In this document: one piece after another, positions 34,691 through 43,832 of the stretch
Position numbering within the stretch: position 1 is the first letter of the stretch
How the letters are laid out: the number at the start of each line of letters is the position of its first letter
NCBI GenBank assembly: GCA_025356445.1
Contig: JANXSZ010000009.1
Span: forward strand, 62,001-126,000
Source: Betaproteobacteria bacterium
Lineage (GTDB): Bacteria > Pseudomonadota > Gammaproteobacteria > Burkholderiales > Burkholderiaceae_C
Direction: 5' to 3'
Length of the DNA stretch: 64,000 nt
Notes under the pieces: generated by a model
Told to the model about the DNA's origin: nothing
The model's input: the letters and a program-made list of their open reading frames with translations, nothing else
Database searches by the model: none
Position numbers and translations under genes: made by a program

Positions 34691-35317
34691 CTAGCCTAAG
34701 CGCTGGTCAGCGCTGTCGGTGTCAGTGTCTCTACTTACCGCGCAGGATTGCGCTTTGCCGGACAGCTGACCTTTCAAGCGGTCTTTGAATTCCAGCACTT
34801 TGGTGACTTTGGCGCCCATGCCCATCAGCTGCTTGGCCGTTTCGGGTGCGAGCTTTTGCACATCATCAAACCAGGTCATCAGCCGGTCAATCAGATCGTG
34901 CATTTCGCGCATGCGGCCCTGGGCGAAGATTTCAGCTTCTGTTGCGGGGTGTTCTAACAGTGCGGTGCGCAGCATCGACAGCGTAGGCTCCACTTCGCGG
35001 CGGCGCCGCTCCTCGGCCAGCACGCGGAAGATTTCCCATACATCCCCTGGCGCTTCAAAATACTCACGCCGGTCGCCAGGCTGGTGGCGCAGTCGTACCA
35101 AACGCCACGCTTGCAGCTCCTTCAAGCCCATGCTGACGTTGGAGCGCGAAAACTCAAGGGTTTCAGCAATCTCATCGGCATGAAGGCCACGCTGTGAGAT
35201 AAAAATCAGCGCGTAAATTTGACCAACGGTTCGGTTGATGCCCCAGCGGCTACCCATTTCGCCAAAGTGGGCAACGAATTCGCGGTTGAGGGGGGGGAGG
35301 TGATCTTGCAATGACAT
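34691..35317 (-). CDS. GbsR/MarR-family transcriptional regulator, likely of cydAB
   Basis: 208 aa with a winged helix-turn-helix (LHADEIAETLEFSRSNVSMGLKEL), a wing (RLRHQPGDRREYFEAPGD) and a C-terminal helical region, as in GbsR-like MarR relatives. It sits 37 nt upstream of cydA in the same orientation. The start MSLQDHL at 35317 is supported by a TAAAAT box exactly 7 nt upstream; alternative ATGs at 35335 and 35341 fall on or next to the palindrome. A single Cys lies near the C-terminus. Confidence 0.85.
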   Translation of the reverse strand: MSLQDHLPPLNREFVAHFGEMGSRWGINRTVGQIYALIFISQRGLHADEIAETLEFSRSNVSMGLKELQAWRLVRLRHQPGDRREYFEAPGDVWEIFRVLAEERRRREVEPTLSMLRTALLEHPATEAEIFAQGRMREMHDLIDRLMTWFDDVQKLAPETAKQLMGMGAKVTKVLEFKDRLKGQLSGKAQSCAVSRDTDTDSADQRLG

Positions 35318-35324
35318 AGCGCTA

Positions 35325-35330
35325 ATTTTA
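35325..35330 (-). promoter_or_regulatory. Putative -10 box of the GbsR-cydAB operon
   Basis: Read on the minus strand, TAAAAT is 7 nt before the ATG at 35317. With 17-nt spacing the -35 would be CTGAAA (35348-35353), inside the palindrome, so a protein bound there would block RNA polymerase. Confidence 0.45.
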
Positions 35331-35338
35331 GCCATATT

Positions 35339-35374
35339 CACATGAAATTTCAGTAATTACTGAAACTTCATGTG
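35339..35374. promoter_or_regulatory. 36-bp near-perfect palindrome between gbsR-like gene and dcd
   Basis: CACATGAA...TTCATGTG encloses the perfect 18-bp core TTTCAGTAATTACTGAAA. Only one symmetric base pair breaks the 36-bp dyad. It overlaps the putative -35 of the regulator-cydAB operon and lies 35 nt before the dcd start, so it is a strong candidate autoregulatory operator. Confidence 0.75.
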
Positions 35375-35396
35375 GTGGATGAAGGCCATGCTTGCC

Positions 35397-35410
35397 TACA
35401 ATCCGCCGTA
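35397..35410 (+). promoter_or_regulatory. Putative -10 box directly before dcd (possible leaderless start)
   Basis: TACAAT at 35397-35402 is 7 nt before the dcd ATG at 35410, with no Shine-Dalgarno. Confidence 0.4.
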
Positions 35411-35982
35411 TGAGTATCAAAAGCGACAAATGGATTCGGCGCATGGCCGAACAAACCGGCATGATTGAACCCTTCGAGCCCGGCCAGATCCGGCAGCGCG
35501 ACGGGAACAAAATCATCTCCTACGGCACCAGCAGCTATGGCTACGACATCCGTTGCGCGCCAGAATTCAAAGTCTTCACCAACATCCACAGTACTGTGGT
35601 CGACCCGAAGAACTTTGATGAAAAAAGCTTTGTCGATTTTTCAGGCGACAGCTGCATCATCCCGCCCAACAGCTTTGCCCTGGCCCGCACGCTGGAGTAC
35701 TTCCGTATTCCGCGCAATGTGCTGACGATTTGCCTGGGTAAAAGCACCTACGCTCGCTGCGGCATCATCGTCAATGTGACGCCCTTCGAGCCAGAATGGG
35801 AAGGTTATGTGACGTTGGAGTTCTCCAACACCACGCCCCTGCCTGCCAAAATCTACGCTGGTGAGGGGTGCGCCCAGGTGCTGTTTTTCGAGAGCGACCC
35901 GGACGATGTGTGCGAGGTTTCGTACAAAGACCGAGGTGGGAAGTACCAGGGGCAGGTTGGGGTGACGTTGCCGAGAGCGTAG
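35410..35982 (+). CDS. dcd: dCTP deaminase
   Basis: 190 aa, close to the usual 188-193. It deaminates dCTP to dUTP for thymidylate synthesis. Diagnostic text: [82 protein letters not shown] (catalytic Glu in TLEFSN) and KYQGQ. The ATG at 35410 gives the canonical N-terminus. Confidence 0.96.
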   Translation: MSIKSDKWIRRMAEQTGMIEPFEPGQIRQRDGNKIISYGTSSYGYDIRCAPEFKVFTNIHSTVVDPKNFDEKSFVDFSGDSCIIPPNSFALARTLEYFRIPRNVLTICLGKSTYARCGIIVNVTPFEPEWEGYVTLEFSNTTPLPAKIYAGEGCAQVLFFESDPDDVCEVSYKDRGGKYQGQVGVTLPRA

Positions 35983-36015
35983 TTTCAGGCTTGGGTTGGC
36001 TTTTTCACCAGCGCG

Positions 36016-36324
36016 TCAGTGGTAATCACTTTCGCGCTGGTGCCGCAGCGCCGTGATCGTCACGGTGGTGTCGTTTTCAATCTCAAACAGCGCCACGTAG
36101 CCTGAAGCGCCGAAGTTGATGAGCAGCTCGCGCCAACGTGGGCCCAGTTCGCCGTCGGCGGCTTTGCGGCAAATGAACGGGTTTCGGCATACGGTGTCAA
36201 AAGCCGACTCCATCACTTCCATCGCCCGCTCGGCCACAGCAGCGTCGATGTCGATCAAAAACTCGTAGAGCCGCTTGATGTCGTCGCGGGCATCAGCGGT
36301 GAATTCCAGTTGAAAACCGCTCAT
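36016..36324 (-). CDS. RelE/ParE-family toxin
   Basis: 102 aa with the compact RelE/ParE fold pattern: FTADARDDIKRLYEFLIDID at the N-terminus, RKAADGELGPRWRELLINFGASGYVALFEIE and the C-terminal VTITALRHQRESDYH typical of ParE. Its ATG overlaps the antitoxin stop by 4 nt. ParE members poison gyrase and RelE members cleave mRNA; sequence alone favours ParE but does not prove the target. Confidence 0.85.
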   Translation of the reverse strand: MSGFQLEFTADARDDIKRLYEFLIDIDAAVAERAMEVMESAFDTVCRNPFICRKAADGELGPRWRELLINFGASGYVALFEIENDTTVTITALRHQRESDYH

Positions 36325-36593
36325 GTTTTAAGCGCTTGCTTTTTGCGGTTCAGCATCTCACGCAGCTCTGCCAATACCGATTCACCACCGTAGTAAATCC
36401 CCGTTTCCTTGGCCCGCGCCGCAGAAGCCATGCCGCGTGCGATGAAGTCCCGCTCGCTTTTGCGAAAGGCGATTTGCTTCTTCAGGCTGTCTTCAATGAA
36501 CATCGACAGCGATTCGCCTTCGTTCAGCACCGATTCGGCGAGAGCGCGCATTTCAGGCTGGACGCGCACGGCTGGGAGGGTGGCGGTTTTCAT
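36321..36593 (-). CDS. Antitoxin of the ParE-type module
   Basis: 90 aa. The N-terminal half (TATLPAVRVQPEMRALAESVLNEGESLSMFIEDSLKKQIAFRKS) has a ribbon-helix-helix pattern for DNA binding and the C-terminal half should wrap the toxin. The ATG at 36593 is preceded by GGAG at 8 nt; a longer in-frame extension runs into the neighbouring gene and is not used. Tandem operator-like repeats lie just upstream. Confidence 0.82.
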   Translation of the reverse strand: MKTATLPAVRVQPEMRALAESVLNEGESLSMFIEDSLKKQIAFRKSERDFIARGMASAARAKETGIYYGGESVLAELREMLNRKKQALKT

Positions 36594-36610
36594 AAAGCGG
36601 GCTCCAAAAA

Positions 36611-36631
36611 TGTAATTCAATTGTAATTCAA
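36611..36631. promoter_or_regulatory. Tandem 10-bp repeats upstream of the antitoxin
   Basis: TGTAATTCAA occurs at 36611-36620 and again at 36622-36631, an 11-bp period that puts both copies on one face of the helix. The site is 18-38 nt upstream of the antitoxin ATG and is the likely autoregulatory operator for the ribbon-helix-helix protein. Confidence 0.6.
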
Positions 36632-36648
36632 TGATTTTTATAGCCGCA

Positions 36649-37395
36649 TCATGGTGGCCCATAGAGCCACTGCTGCACATCTTCCAGCACCGACCGCACG
36701 ACCAGCACCAGCAATACCAACGCCAGCGGCAGTGCTGAGATGTACCCCAGGTGCTTGAACCCCAGTGCGCCCACCACGCCACCCGTAAAGAAGCTGGCAA
36801 TCAGCAGGCTTTGAATCCGCAGCTTGTCGCGGCGAGCCAACACTTTGTCGCCCAACCCTGTGCGGTTGATGTAGAGCAACCGCCCCAGTTCAATGCCCAA
36901 ATCCGTCACCAGCCCCGTGATATGGGTGGTGCGGATTTCTGACTTGGATATTTTGGTAATCACCGCGTTTTGCAGCCCCATGATGAAGCACAGCACCAAC
37001 ACCGTGAGGGGTAAAAAAACCAGTGCAAACAGCTTGATGGCGGCACCAAAGAGGCCAAACACCAGCAGCGCCACAGCTTCCACCAGCAAGGGCAGGCCGT
37101 AGCTGCTGTGCAGGTGGTGGCGCAAGCCCCAGTTCACCAGCCATGCCGTGGTCATCGCCCCCAGGACAAAAGCCACCAAGGTGCCCAGGCCAGCCAGTGC
37201 CAGTGTCACATTACCCAGCACCAAGTGGTCTGCGATAGACGAGACCACGCCCGTCATGTGCGAGGTGTACTGCCCGACGGCTAAAAATCCGCCTGCATTG
37301 GCGGCACCAGCCACAAAGCAAAGTGTCGCCCCCAGGCGTGTATTGGTACGCTGGGTACGTTGAACATCGACCCAGCCGTGAATCAAGGGAAACAT
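36649..37395 (-). CDS. YoaK family (DUF1275) membrane protein
   Basis: 248 aa, six or seven transmembrane segments. CFVAGAANAGGFLAVGQYTSHMTGVVSSIAD and the central FIMGLQNAVITKISKSEIRTTHITGLVTDLGIELGR are typical of DUF1275. No function is established for the family. Confidence 0.88.
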   Translation of the reverse strand: MFPLIHGWVDVQRTQRTNTRLGATLCFVAGAANAGGFLAVGQYTSHMTGVVSSIADHLVLGNVTLALAGLGTLVAFVLGAMTTAWLVNWGLRHHLHSSYGLPLLVEAVALLVFGLFGAAIKLFALVFLPLTVLVLCFIMGLQNAVITKISKSEIRTTHITGLVTDLGIELGRLLYINRTGLGDKVLARRDKLRIQSLLIASFFTGGVVGALGFKHLGYISALPLALVLLVLVVRSVLEDVQQWLYGPP

Positions 37396-37446
37396 GGCAT
37401 GACTGTGAGCAACATTCAGGCCTGAACGAGGTTCAAGGTGGACGTG

Positions 37447-39540
37447 TTAACGCACCCGCATGCCCGGCACAGCACCCGGCCACGGCGTCAGCACGTAGAT
37501 GCCAGGGTTGGCCTTTTCGTCCCCGTGGCTACCCGCCAGCACCATGCCCTCGGACACGCCAAACTTCATCTTGCGCGGTGCCAAGTTCGCCACCATCACG
37601 GTGAGTTGCCCGATCAGGTCTTCCGGCTTGTAGGCGCTGGCGATGCCGCTGAAGACGTTGCGGTGCTGGGCTTCACCCACGTCCAGCGTCAGACGAAGCA
37701 GCTTGGTGCTGCCCGTCACTGCTTCGCAGTTGACGATTTTGGCGATGCGCAGGTCGATTTTGGCGAAGTCGTCGATGTTGATGGTGGGGGCGATAGCTTC
37801 GCCGCCGGGCGCTACGTTTTCTGTAGCTGCTTGTGCTGGTTCGGCGAGCGCTGGGGGCTCAAACAATGCATCAAGTTGTTCGGGCGTTACACGCTGCATC
37901 AGGTGTTGGTAAGGCGCGACGTGGTCGGCCAGATTCCTTAAATCTTCCCACTTAGGTTCGCGAGCAATGCCAAACATTGTTTTATATGCTTGTTGCGCCA
38001 ACTCTGGCAGGATTGGGGACAAGTACACGGTGAGGATCTGAAATGCTCTAACGCAGTTGGAGCAAACCTCTTGGAGTTCAGTGTGTTTTGACAAATCTTT
38101 GGCAAGTTGCCATGGCTTGAAACGATCAAAGTAGCTGTTTACGATATCTGCCACTCGCATGATTTCCCGCGTGGCTTTGGAGAACTCGCGGGATTCAAAA
38201 GATTCGAGTATTTCGCCGGATGAGCCAAGTGCTATCAGTACCGGACTTTCGGTTGTCCATGTTTCTGAAGTCGTGTTGGTTGTGGAAAGCTGTCCAGCGA
38301 AGTGCTTGACTAGGAAGCCGGCTGCGCGGCTGGCAATGTTCACGTACTTACCAATCAAATCGCTGTTCACGCGTGCCATGAAGTCGTCGGCGTTGAAGTC
38401 GATATCCTCGTTGCGCGCTGAGAGCTTGGCGGCGATGTAGTAGCGCAGCCACTCGGGGTTCATCCCCAGGCTCAGGTATTTGAGCGGATCCAGCCCGGTG
38501 CCTCGGCTCTTGCTCATCTTTTCACCGTTGTTCACCGTCAAAAAGCCATGCACAAACACCGAGTTGGGCGTCTTGCGGCCACTGAAATGCAGCATCGCGG
38601 GCCAAAACAGGGTGTGGAAGGTGACGATGTCCTTGCCAATGAAGTGGTACTGCTCCAGTGCCGGGTCGGCCATGTAGGCGTCAAAGTCTTCGCCGCGCTT
38701 GTCGAGCAAATTCTTCAGCGAGGCGAGGTAGCCCACGGGTGCGTCCAGCCAGACGTAGAAATACTTGCCCGGTGCATCGGGGATTTCAATGCCGAAGTAG
38801 GGCGCATCGCGGCTGATGTCCCAGTCGCCCAGGCCTTCGCTGGTGCTGCCGTCGGGGTTGGTGCGCACGGAGAACCATTCTTTGACCTTGTTGGCGACTT
38901 CGGGTTGCAGCCTGCCGTCTTGTGTCCACTTCTCCAGAAACTCCACGCAGCGCGGGTCAGACAGGGTGAAAAACAGGTGCTCTGAAGACTTGAGTACCGG
39001 CTTGGCACCGCTCAGCGCAGAGAAGGGGTTGATCAAGTCCGTAGGGGCATAGACTGCACCACAGTTTTCGCAGTTGTCCCCGTACTGGTCAAGGCTGTGG
39101 CATTTGGGGCATTCACCTTTGATGAAACGGTCGGGCAGGAACATGTTCTTCTCGGGGTCAAAGAACTGTTCGATCACCTTGCTGGCGATCAGGCCGTTGG
39201 CTTTCAGGTCGCGGTAGATTTGTTGCGCCATCGCGTGGTTCTCAGGCGCATCGGTGCTGTGCCAGTTGTCAAACGCGATATGAAAGCCTTCCAGGTAGGG
39301 TTTGCGCCCGGCCGCGATATCGGCCACGAACTGCTGTGGCGTCTTGCCGGCTTTTTCAGCGGCAATCATGATGGGGGCACCATGGGTGTCGTCCGCCCCA
39401 ACGAAGTTCACGCTGTGGCCCTGCATCCGTTGAAAGCGCACCCAAATATCGGCCTGGATGTATTCCATGATGTGACCGATATGGAAATTACCGTTGGCGT
39501 AGGGGAGGGCGGTGGTGACGAAGAATTTGCGCGTGGTCAT
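37447..39540 (-). CDS. metG: Methionyl-tRNA synthetase with C-terminal tRNA-binding domain
   Basis: 697 aa. HIGH motif in [19 protein letters not shown], zinc-site cysteines in [23 protein letters not shown] in [17 protein letters not shown], and the C-terminal EMAPII-like tRNA-binding domain ([20 protein letters not shown] ... [13 protein letters not shown]) that mediates dimerisation. The linker between core and C-terminal domain contains a 17-mer repeat (37811-37827). Divergent from apbC. Confidence 0.97.
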   Translation of the reverse strand: MTTRKFFVTTALPYANGNFHIGHIMEYIQADIWVRFQRMQGHSVNFVGADDTHGAPIMIAAEKAGKTPQQFVADIAAGRKPYLEGFHIAFDNWHSTDAPENHAMAQQIYRDLKANGLIASKVIEQFFDPEKNMFLPDRFIKGECPKCHSLDQYGDNCENCGAVYAPTDLINPFSALSGAKPVLKSSEHLFFTLSDPRCVEFLEKWTQDGRLQPEVANKVKEWFSVRTNPDGSTSEGLGDWDISRDAPYFGIEIPDAPGKYFYVWLDAPVGYLASLKNLLDKRGEDFDAYMADPALEQYHFIGKDIVTFHTLFWPAMLHFSGRKTPNSVFVHGFLTVNNGEKMSKSRGTGLDPLKYLSLGMNPEWLRYYIAAKLSARNEDIDFNADDFMARVNSDLIGKYVNIASRAAGFLVKHFAGQLSTTNTTSETWTTESPVLIALGSSGEILESFESREFSKATREIMRVADIVNSYFDRFKPWQLAKDLSKHTELQEVCSNCVRAFQILTVYLSPILPELAQQAYKTMFGIAREPKWEDLRNLADHVAPYQHLMQRVTPEQLDALFEPPALAEPAQAATENVAPGGEAIAPTINIDDFAKIDLRIAKIVNCEAVTGSTKLLRLTLDVGEAQHRNVFSGIASAYKPEDLIGQLTVMVANLAPRKMKFGVSEGMVLAGSHGDEKANPGIYVLTPWPGAVPGMRVR
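37811..37827. repeat. 17-mer dispersed repeat copy in metG
   Basis: GCTACGTTTTCTGTAGC: exact ends, followed by TGCTTGTGC, in the linker before the tRNA-binding domain. Confidence 0.5.
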
Positions 39541-39632
39541 GGTGCCGTTTTTCTAATACAAAGGGGTCAAAGGTGCAATTTTAGGTTTAGCCGTGTTCGC
39601 TACACTCCAAGTCAACCCGGAGCACCCTTTTT

Positions 39633-40721
39633 ATGCCTTCCTCAGATCAAATACTGCAAGCCTTGCAAACCGTCCTTGACCCCCACACGGGCAAAGATTT
39701 CGTCACCACCAAAGCACTCAAAAACTTAAGCGTCACCGAGGGCGATGTGTCGTTTGATGTGGAACTGGGCTACCCCGCCAAGAGCCAATTCCCCGCTTTG
39801 CGCAAAGCGCTGGTGGCCGCCGCCAAAACTGTGGCTGGTGTGGACAACGTGTCCGTCAACCTCAGCAGCAAAGTCGTCTCCCATGCTGCCCAGCGTGGAG
39901 TGGCGCTGCTGCCCAATGTCAAAAACATCATCGCTGTGGCCTCGGGCAAGGGCGGTGTGGGTAAAAGCACCACCGCTGCCAATCTGGCGCTGGCGCTGGC
40001 GGCTGAAGGTGCGTCGGTGGGTCTGCTTGATGCCGACATCTACGGCCCCAGCCAACCCACGATGATGGGCGTGGAAGGCCGTCCTGAGAGCGAAGACGGT
40101 AAGACCATGGAGCCGCTGGAAAACTACGGCGTGCAGGTCATGTCCATCGGTTTCCTGGTGGACAAGGACGAAGCCATGATCTGGCGCGGCCCCATGGCCA
40201 CCCAGGCGCTGGAGCAGCTGCTGCGCCAAACCAACTGGCGCGATCTGGACTACCTCATCATCGACATGCCCCCCGGCACAGGTGATATTCAGCTCACGCT
40301 CAGCCAGCGCGTGCCCATGACCGGTGCGGTGATCGTCACCACGCCGCAAGATATTGCGCTGCTGGACGCCAAAAAAGGCATCAAGATGTTCGAAAAGGTG
40401 GGTGTGCCCATCCTCGGTATCGTTGAGAACATGGCCGTCCATGTGTGCAGTAATTGCGGCCACACCGAGCATATTTTTGGTGTCGATGGCGGTAAAAACA
40501 TGGCGGCAGAATACGGTATGGATTACCTGGGTGCGCTACCTCTTGACATCAACATCCGCTTGCAAGCTGACAGCGGTAAACCCACGGTGGTGGCCGACCC
40601 TGACGGGAACGTGTCTGCCATCTATAAGGCGGTAGCCCGCCAAGTCGCGGTCAAAATTGCATCCAAGGCGAAAGATTTTTCGTCGAAATTTCCTTCCATC
40701 AAAATCTCAAACGACACATGA
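39633..40721 (+). CDS. apbC: Mrp/ApbC-type iron-sulfur cluster carrier ATPase
   Basis: 362 aa. An N-terminal MIP18-like domain (ILQALQTVLDPHTGKDFVT) is followed by a deviant Walker A (SGKGGVGKSTTAANLALALA), a switch region (DADIYGPSQPTMMG) and the C-terminal CxxC in VCSNCGHTEHIFG that holds a bridging [4Fe-4S]. It likely delivers Fe-S clusters, which would be in demand for the formate and xanthine dehydrogenases nearby. Its stop overlaps the frmA start (ATGA). RBS CCGGAGCACC precedes the ATG. Confidence 0.93.
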   Translation: MPSSDQILQALQTVLDPHTGKDFVTTKALKNLSVTEGDVSFDVELGYPAKSQFPALRKALVAAAKTVAGVDNVSVNLSSKVVSHAAQRGVALLPNVKNIIAVASGKGGVGKSTTAANLALALAAEGASVGLLDADIYGPSQPTMMGVEGRPESEDGKTMEPLENYGVQVMSIGFLVDKDEAMIWRGPMATQALEQLLRQTNWRDLDYLIIDMPPGTGDIQLTLSQRVPMTGAVIVTTPQDIALLDAKKGIKMFEKVGVPILGIVENMAVHVCSNCGHTEHIFGVDGGKNMAAEYGMDYLGALPLDINIRLQADSGKPTVVADPDGNVSAIYKAVARQVAVKIASKAKDFSSKFPSIKISNDT

Positions 40722-41836
40722 AAACCAAAGCTGCTGTTGCCTGGAAAGCTGGCGAGCCCCTCACGATCGAAACCGTAGACCTGCAAGGCCCGAAATTCGG
40801 CGAAGTGCTGGTGGAGATCAAAGCCACTGGTATTTGCCATACCGACTACTACACCCTCTCCGGCGCTGACCCGGAAGGCATCTTCCCCGCAATTTTGGGC
40901 CACGAAGGCGCCGGCATTGTGGTGGACGTGGGCCCCGGCGTGACCACGTTGCAAAAGGGCGATCATGTGATCCCGCTCTACACGCCCGAATGCCGTCAGT
41001 GCAAATTTTGCCTCTCCCGCAAGACCAATCTCTGCCAGCTGATTCGCGGCACCCAGGGCAAGGGCCTGATGCCCGACGCCACCAGCCGCTTCAGCCTGGA
41101 CGGCAAGCCGATTTTTCATTACATGGGCACCAGCACTTTCAGTAACTACACCGTAGCGCCTGAGATTTCGCTTGCCAAAATACGCAAGGACGCGCCGTTT
41201 GACAAGGTGTGCTACATCGGCTGCGGCGTTACCACCGGCATTGGTGCGGTGCTGTTCACCGCCAAGGTCGAAGCCGGTGCCAACGTGGTCGTGTTTGGCC
41301 TGGGTGGTATTGGTCTTAACGTGATTCAGGGTGCCAAGATGGTCGGTGCCGACAAAATCATTGGTGTCGATCTGAACCCCGAGCGCGAAGCCATGGCCCG
41401 CCAGTTCGGCATGACGCACTTCCTGAACCCCAAAGCGATTGAAGCCGCAGGCGGCAACATTGTGGATGCCATCGTCCAGTTGACCGATGGCGGTGCGGAT
41501 TACAGTTTCGAGTGCATCGGCAACACCAAGGTGATGCGCCAGGCGCTGGAATGCACCCACAAAGGCTGGGGCCGCAGCATCATCATCGGCGTGGCCGAAG
41601 CCGGTGCCGAAATCAGCACCCGTCCGTTTCAACTCGTCACAGGCCGCAAATGGGAAGGCTCAGCCTTTGGTGGCGCACGGGGTCGCACCGATGTGCCAAA
41701 GATTGTGGACTGGTACATGGAAGGCAAGATCAGCATTGACCCGCTCATCACCCACACCATGCCGCTGGAAGACATCAACAAGGGCTTTGAGCTGATGAAA
41801 CGCGGTGAGTCGATTCGCGGCGTGGTTCTCTTTTAA
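40718..41836 (+). CDS. frmA: S-(hydroxymethyl)glutathione dehydrogenase (class III alcohol dehydrogenase)
   Basis: 372-aa zinc alcohol dehydrogenase. Catalytic Zn ligands are in ATGICHTDYYTLSGADPEGIFPAILGHEGAG, the structural Zn site is CRQCKFCLSRKTNLC, and the NAD site is GLGGIGLNVIQGAKM with GVDLNPER. It oxidises the formaldehyde-glutathione adduct to S-formylglutathione. The start is coupled to apbC by a 4-nt overlap, and fghA follows 14 nt downstream. Confidence 0.95.
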   Translation: MKTKAAVAWKAGEPLTIETVDLQGPKFGEVLVEIKATGICHTDYYTLSGADPEGIFPAILGHEGAGIVVDVGPGVTTLQKGDHVIPLYTPECRQCKFCLSRKTNLCQLIRGTQGKGLMPDATSRFSLDGKPIFHYMGTSTFSNYTVAPEISLAKIRKDAPFDKVCYIGCGVTTGIGAVLFTAKVEAGANVVVFGLGGIGLNVIQGAKMVGADKIIGVDLNPEREAMARQFGMTHFLNPKAIEAAGGNIVDAIVQLTDGGADYSFECIGNTKVMRQALECTHKGWGRSIIIGVAEAGAEISTRPFQLVTGRKWEGSAFGGARGRTDVPKIVDWYMEGKISIDPLITHTMPLEDINKGFELMKRGESIRGVVLF

Positions 41837-41850
41837 TCCACCCGCGCTCC

Positions 41851-42714
41851 ATGACCATGACGGTGCCCCTTAAAACCCTCTCCGAGCACGCCTGCTTTGG
41901 CGGTGTGCAGCGCTTTTACGCGCACGATTCGCGTGAAATCGGCTTGCCCATGCGGTTTTCGGTTTTCTTGCCACCCCAAGCTGCCCAAGGCAAAGTGCCC
42001 GCTTTGCTCTACCTTGCCGGGCTGACGTGCAACGAAGAAACCTTCATGGCCAAGGCCGGTGCGCAGCGCGTGGCGGCTGAGTTGGGTGTGGCGTTGATTG
42101 CACCCGACACCAGCCCACGCGGGGCGCAGGTTCCCGGTGAGTCGGACGCTTGGGATTTCGGTGTGGCGGCGGGGTTTTACCTGGACGCGACCCGTGCGCC
42201 CTGGGCCACGCACTACCGCATGGAAAGCTACCTGACGCAAGAGCTGCTGCCCCTGGTGATTGATACTTTGCCCTTGTTGGGTGACCAGATCGGCATCTTT
42301 GGCCATTCGATGGGCGGGCATGGCGCGCTGACTTTGGCATTGCGCCACCCTGCTTTGTTCAAGTCCGTCTCGGCCTTTGCCCCCATTTGTGCACCCTCCG
42401 AATGCCCTTGGGGCCACAAAGCCTTCACCGGCTATCTGGGGGAAGACCGCGCTGCCTGGGCGCAACACGACGCCAGCGCCTTGATGGCGGCTTCTCTGAC
42501 ACCTTTTCCCCAGGGCATCCTGATTGACCAAGGGCTGGGCGATAAATTCCTGGCGGATCAACTGCGGCCTGAGCGCTTCGAGCAAGCCTGTGCCAGCGCG
42601 AACCAGCCCCTCACCCTGCGCCGCCATGCCGGGTACGACCACGGCTATTACTTCATCAGCAGCTTCATGGAAGACCACCTGCGGTTTCACCATGCGCAGC
42701 TGATGTTGGGGTAA
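41851..42714 (+). CDS. fghA: S-formylglutathione hydrolase
   Basis: 287-aa alpha/beta hydrolase (esterase D family). The nucleophile elbow is GHSMGGHGALTLAL, with Asp and His in LIDQGLGDKFL and YDHGYYFISSF. LTCNEETFMAKAGAQR and APDTSPRG are family hallmarks. It releases formate and glutathione, completing formaldehyde detoxification and feeding the formate dehydrogenases downstream. Confidence 0.95.
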   Translation: MTMTVPLKTLSEHACFGGVQRFYAHDSREIGLPMRFSVFLPPQAAQGKVPALLYLAGLTCNEETFMAKAGAQRVAAELGVALIAPDTSPRGAQVPGESDAWDFGVAAGFYLDATRAPWATHYRMESYLTQELLPLVIDTLPLLGDQIGIFGHSMGGHGALTLALRHPALFKSVSAFAPICAPSECPWGHKAFTGYLGEDRAAWAQHDASALMAASLTPFPQGILIDQGLGDKFLADQLRPERFEQACASANQPLTLRRHAGYDHGYYFISSFMEDHLRFHHAQLMLG

Positions 42715-42729
42715 TTGGGGTAACGCTTT

Positions 42730-43683
42730 ATGAATTTGCTCGCTTCCATGCGCTATTTGGTGGCGTTGAGCGAGCACCGGCACTTTGCCCGTGCCGCGCT
42801 GTCGTGCCACATCACCCAGCCAGCGCTATCCAACGCCTTGCGGGCACTGGAGCAGGATTTTGGCGTAGTCATCATCAAGCGCAGCCGCACCTACGCGGGT
42901 CTGACGCCCGAGGGTGAGCGTGTGCTGGCCTCTGCTCAGCGCATGTTGCACGAGCACCGGGTGCTGCAAGAAGAGCTGGCCAGCGAGGCACACAGCCCTG
43001 CTGGGACACTGCGCATAGGCACGATCCCCACTGCTATTCCGATTGCAGCACGCTTTTCGGCGATGCTGCAAGCGCGCCATCCTGGCATCGTGCCCGTGGT
43101 GCTGTCCATGAGTTCAGCAGAACTTGAAACCGGTCTCGAAAACCTGTCCATCGATTTGGCGCTGGGCTATACCGAGCGGATGCGCCTGCGTGACGCCAAG
43201 CTGGCCGCTTGGCCCCAGTACGTCGAGCATTACTTTTTGTTGCGCCGCGCTGCTCTGCCGTTACCTCCGGGCACCATGCAGTTGCAATTTGGCCCACCCA
43301 TCACCTGGGCCGAAGCCGCTGTGTATCCGCTGTGTTTGCTGACGCTCGACATGCACAACCGTGCCTTGGTGGATGCCGCTTTCACCACGGCCGGTACCCC
43401 CGTCAAGCCCGCCATTGAGACCAATTCCATCCTCACCATGGCGCTCAGCGTGGTGGCGGGCAACGTGTGCAGCGTGATGCCCGGTGCCCTGGTGGGCACG
43501 GTGCGTGGCTACCGTGAGCTGGAGGCATTGCCCCTCATTGGCTCCGAGTTGCGCACACCGATTGGGTTCATGCTGCACGGCACTGCGCAGGCTTCGCGCG
43601 CCCTGCAAGCGGCCATGGTGCTTGCACAAGACAGCACCTGGTTACACCACGCGGCAGCCCACAGCGGTTTACTGCGCGAATAA
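42730..43683 (+). CDS. LysR-family regulator, possibly FdsR-like formate-responsive regulator
   Basis: 317 aa. Helix-turn-helix: HFARAALSCHITQPALSNALRALEQDFGVVIIKRSRTYAGLTPEG. The effector domain begins GTLRIGTIPTAIPIAARFSAML. It sits between the formaldehyde genes and the formate transporter/fds genes, all on the same strand. In Cupriavidus a LysR protein (FdsR) controls fds; the same role here is inference from position. Confidence 0.85.
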   Translation: MNLLASMRYLVALSEHRHFARAALSCHITQPALSNALRALEQDFGVVIIKRSRTYAGLTPEGERVLASAQRMLHEHRVLQEELASEAHSPAGTLRIGTIPTAIPIAARFSAMLQARHPGIVPVVLSMSSAELETGLENLSIDLALGYTERMRLRDAKLAAWPQYVEHYFLLRRAALPLPPGTMQLQFGPPITWAEAAVYPLCLLTLDMHNRALVDAAFTTAGTPVKPAIETNSILTMALSVVAGNVCSVMPGALVGTVRGYRELEALPLIGSELRTPIGFMLHGTAQASRALQAAMVLAQDSTWLHHAAAHSGLLRE

Positions 43684-43832
43684 ATTCAACCAAAAGTGCG
43701 CTGCAACATTTAGTTTTTGAATCACCGCATGTTTCGAAAGAATTTGCGCCCTGTGTCATCCCCGGTAACACTCCGCACGCTCAAAAGATCGTCCAGATCT
43801 GCGGGCGCAATAACACCCTATCGGAGACAGGC
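43684..43832 (+). promoter_or_regulatory. Promoter region of the oxalate/formate transporter gene
   Basis: 149 bp without coding. TTGCGCCC (43744-43751) and GGGCGCAA (43803-43810) are inverted copies flanking the middle. GGAG about 8 nt before the ATG is the ribosome binding site. A binding site for the adjacent LysR protein is plausible but not identified. Confidence 0.35.
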
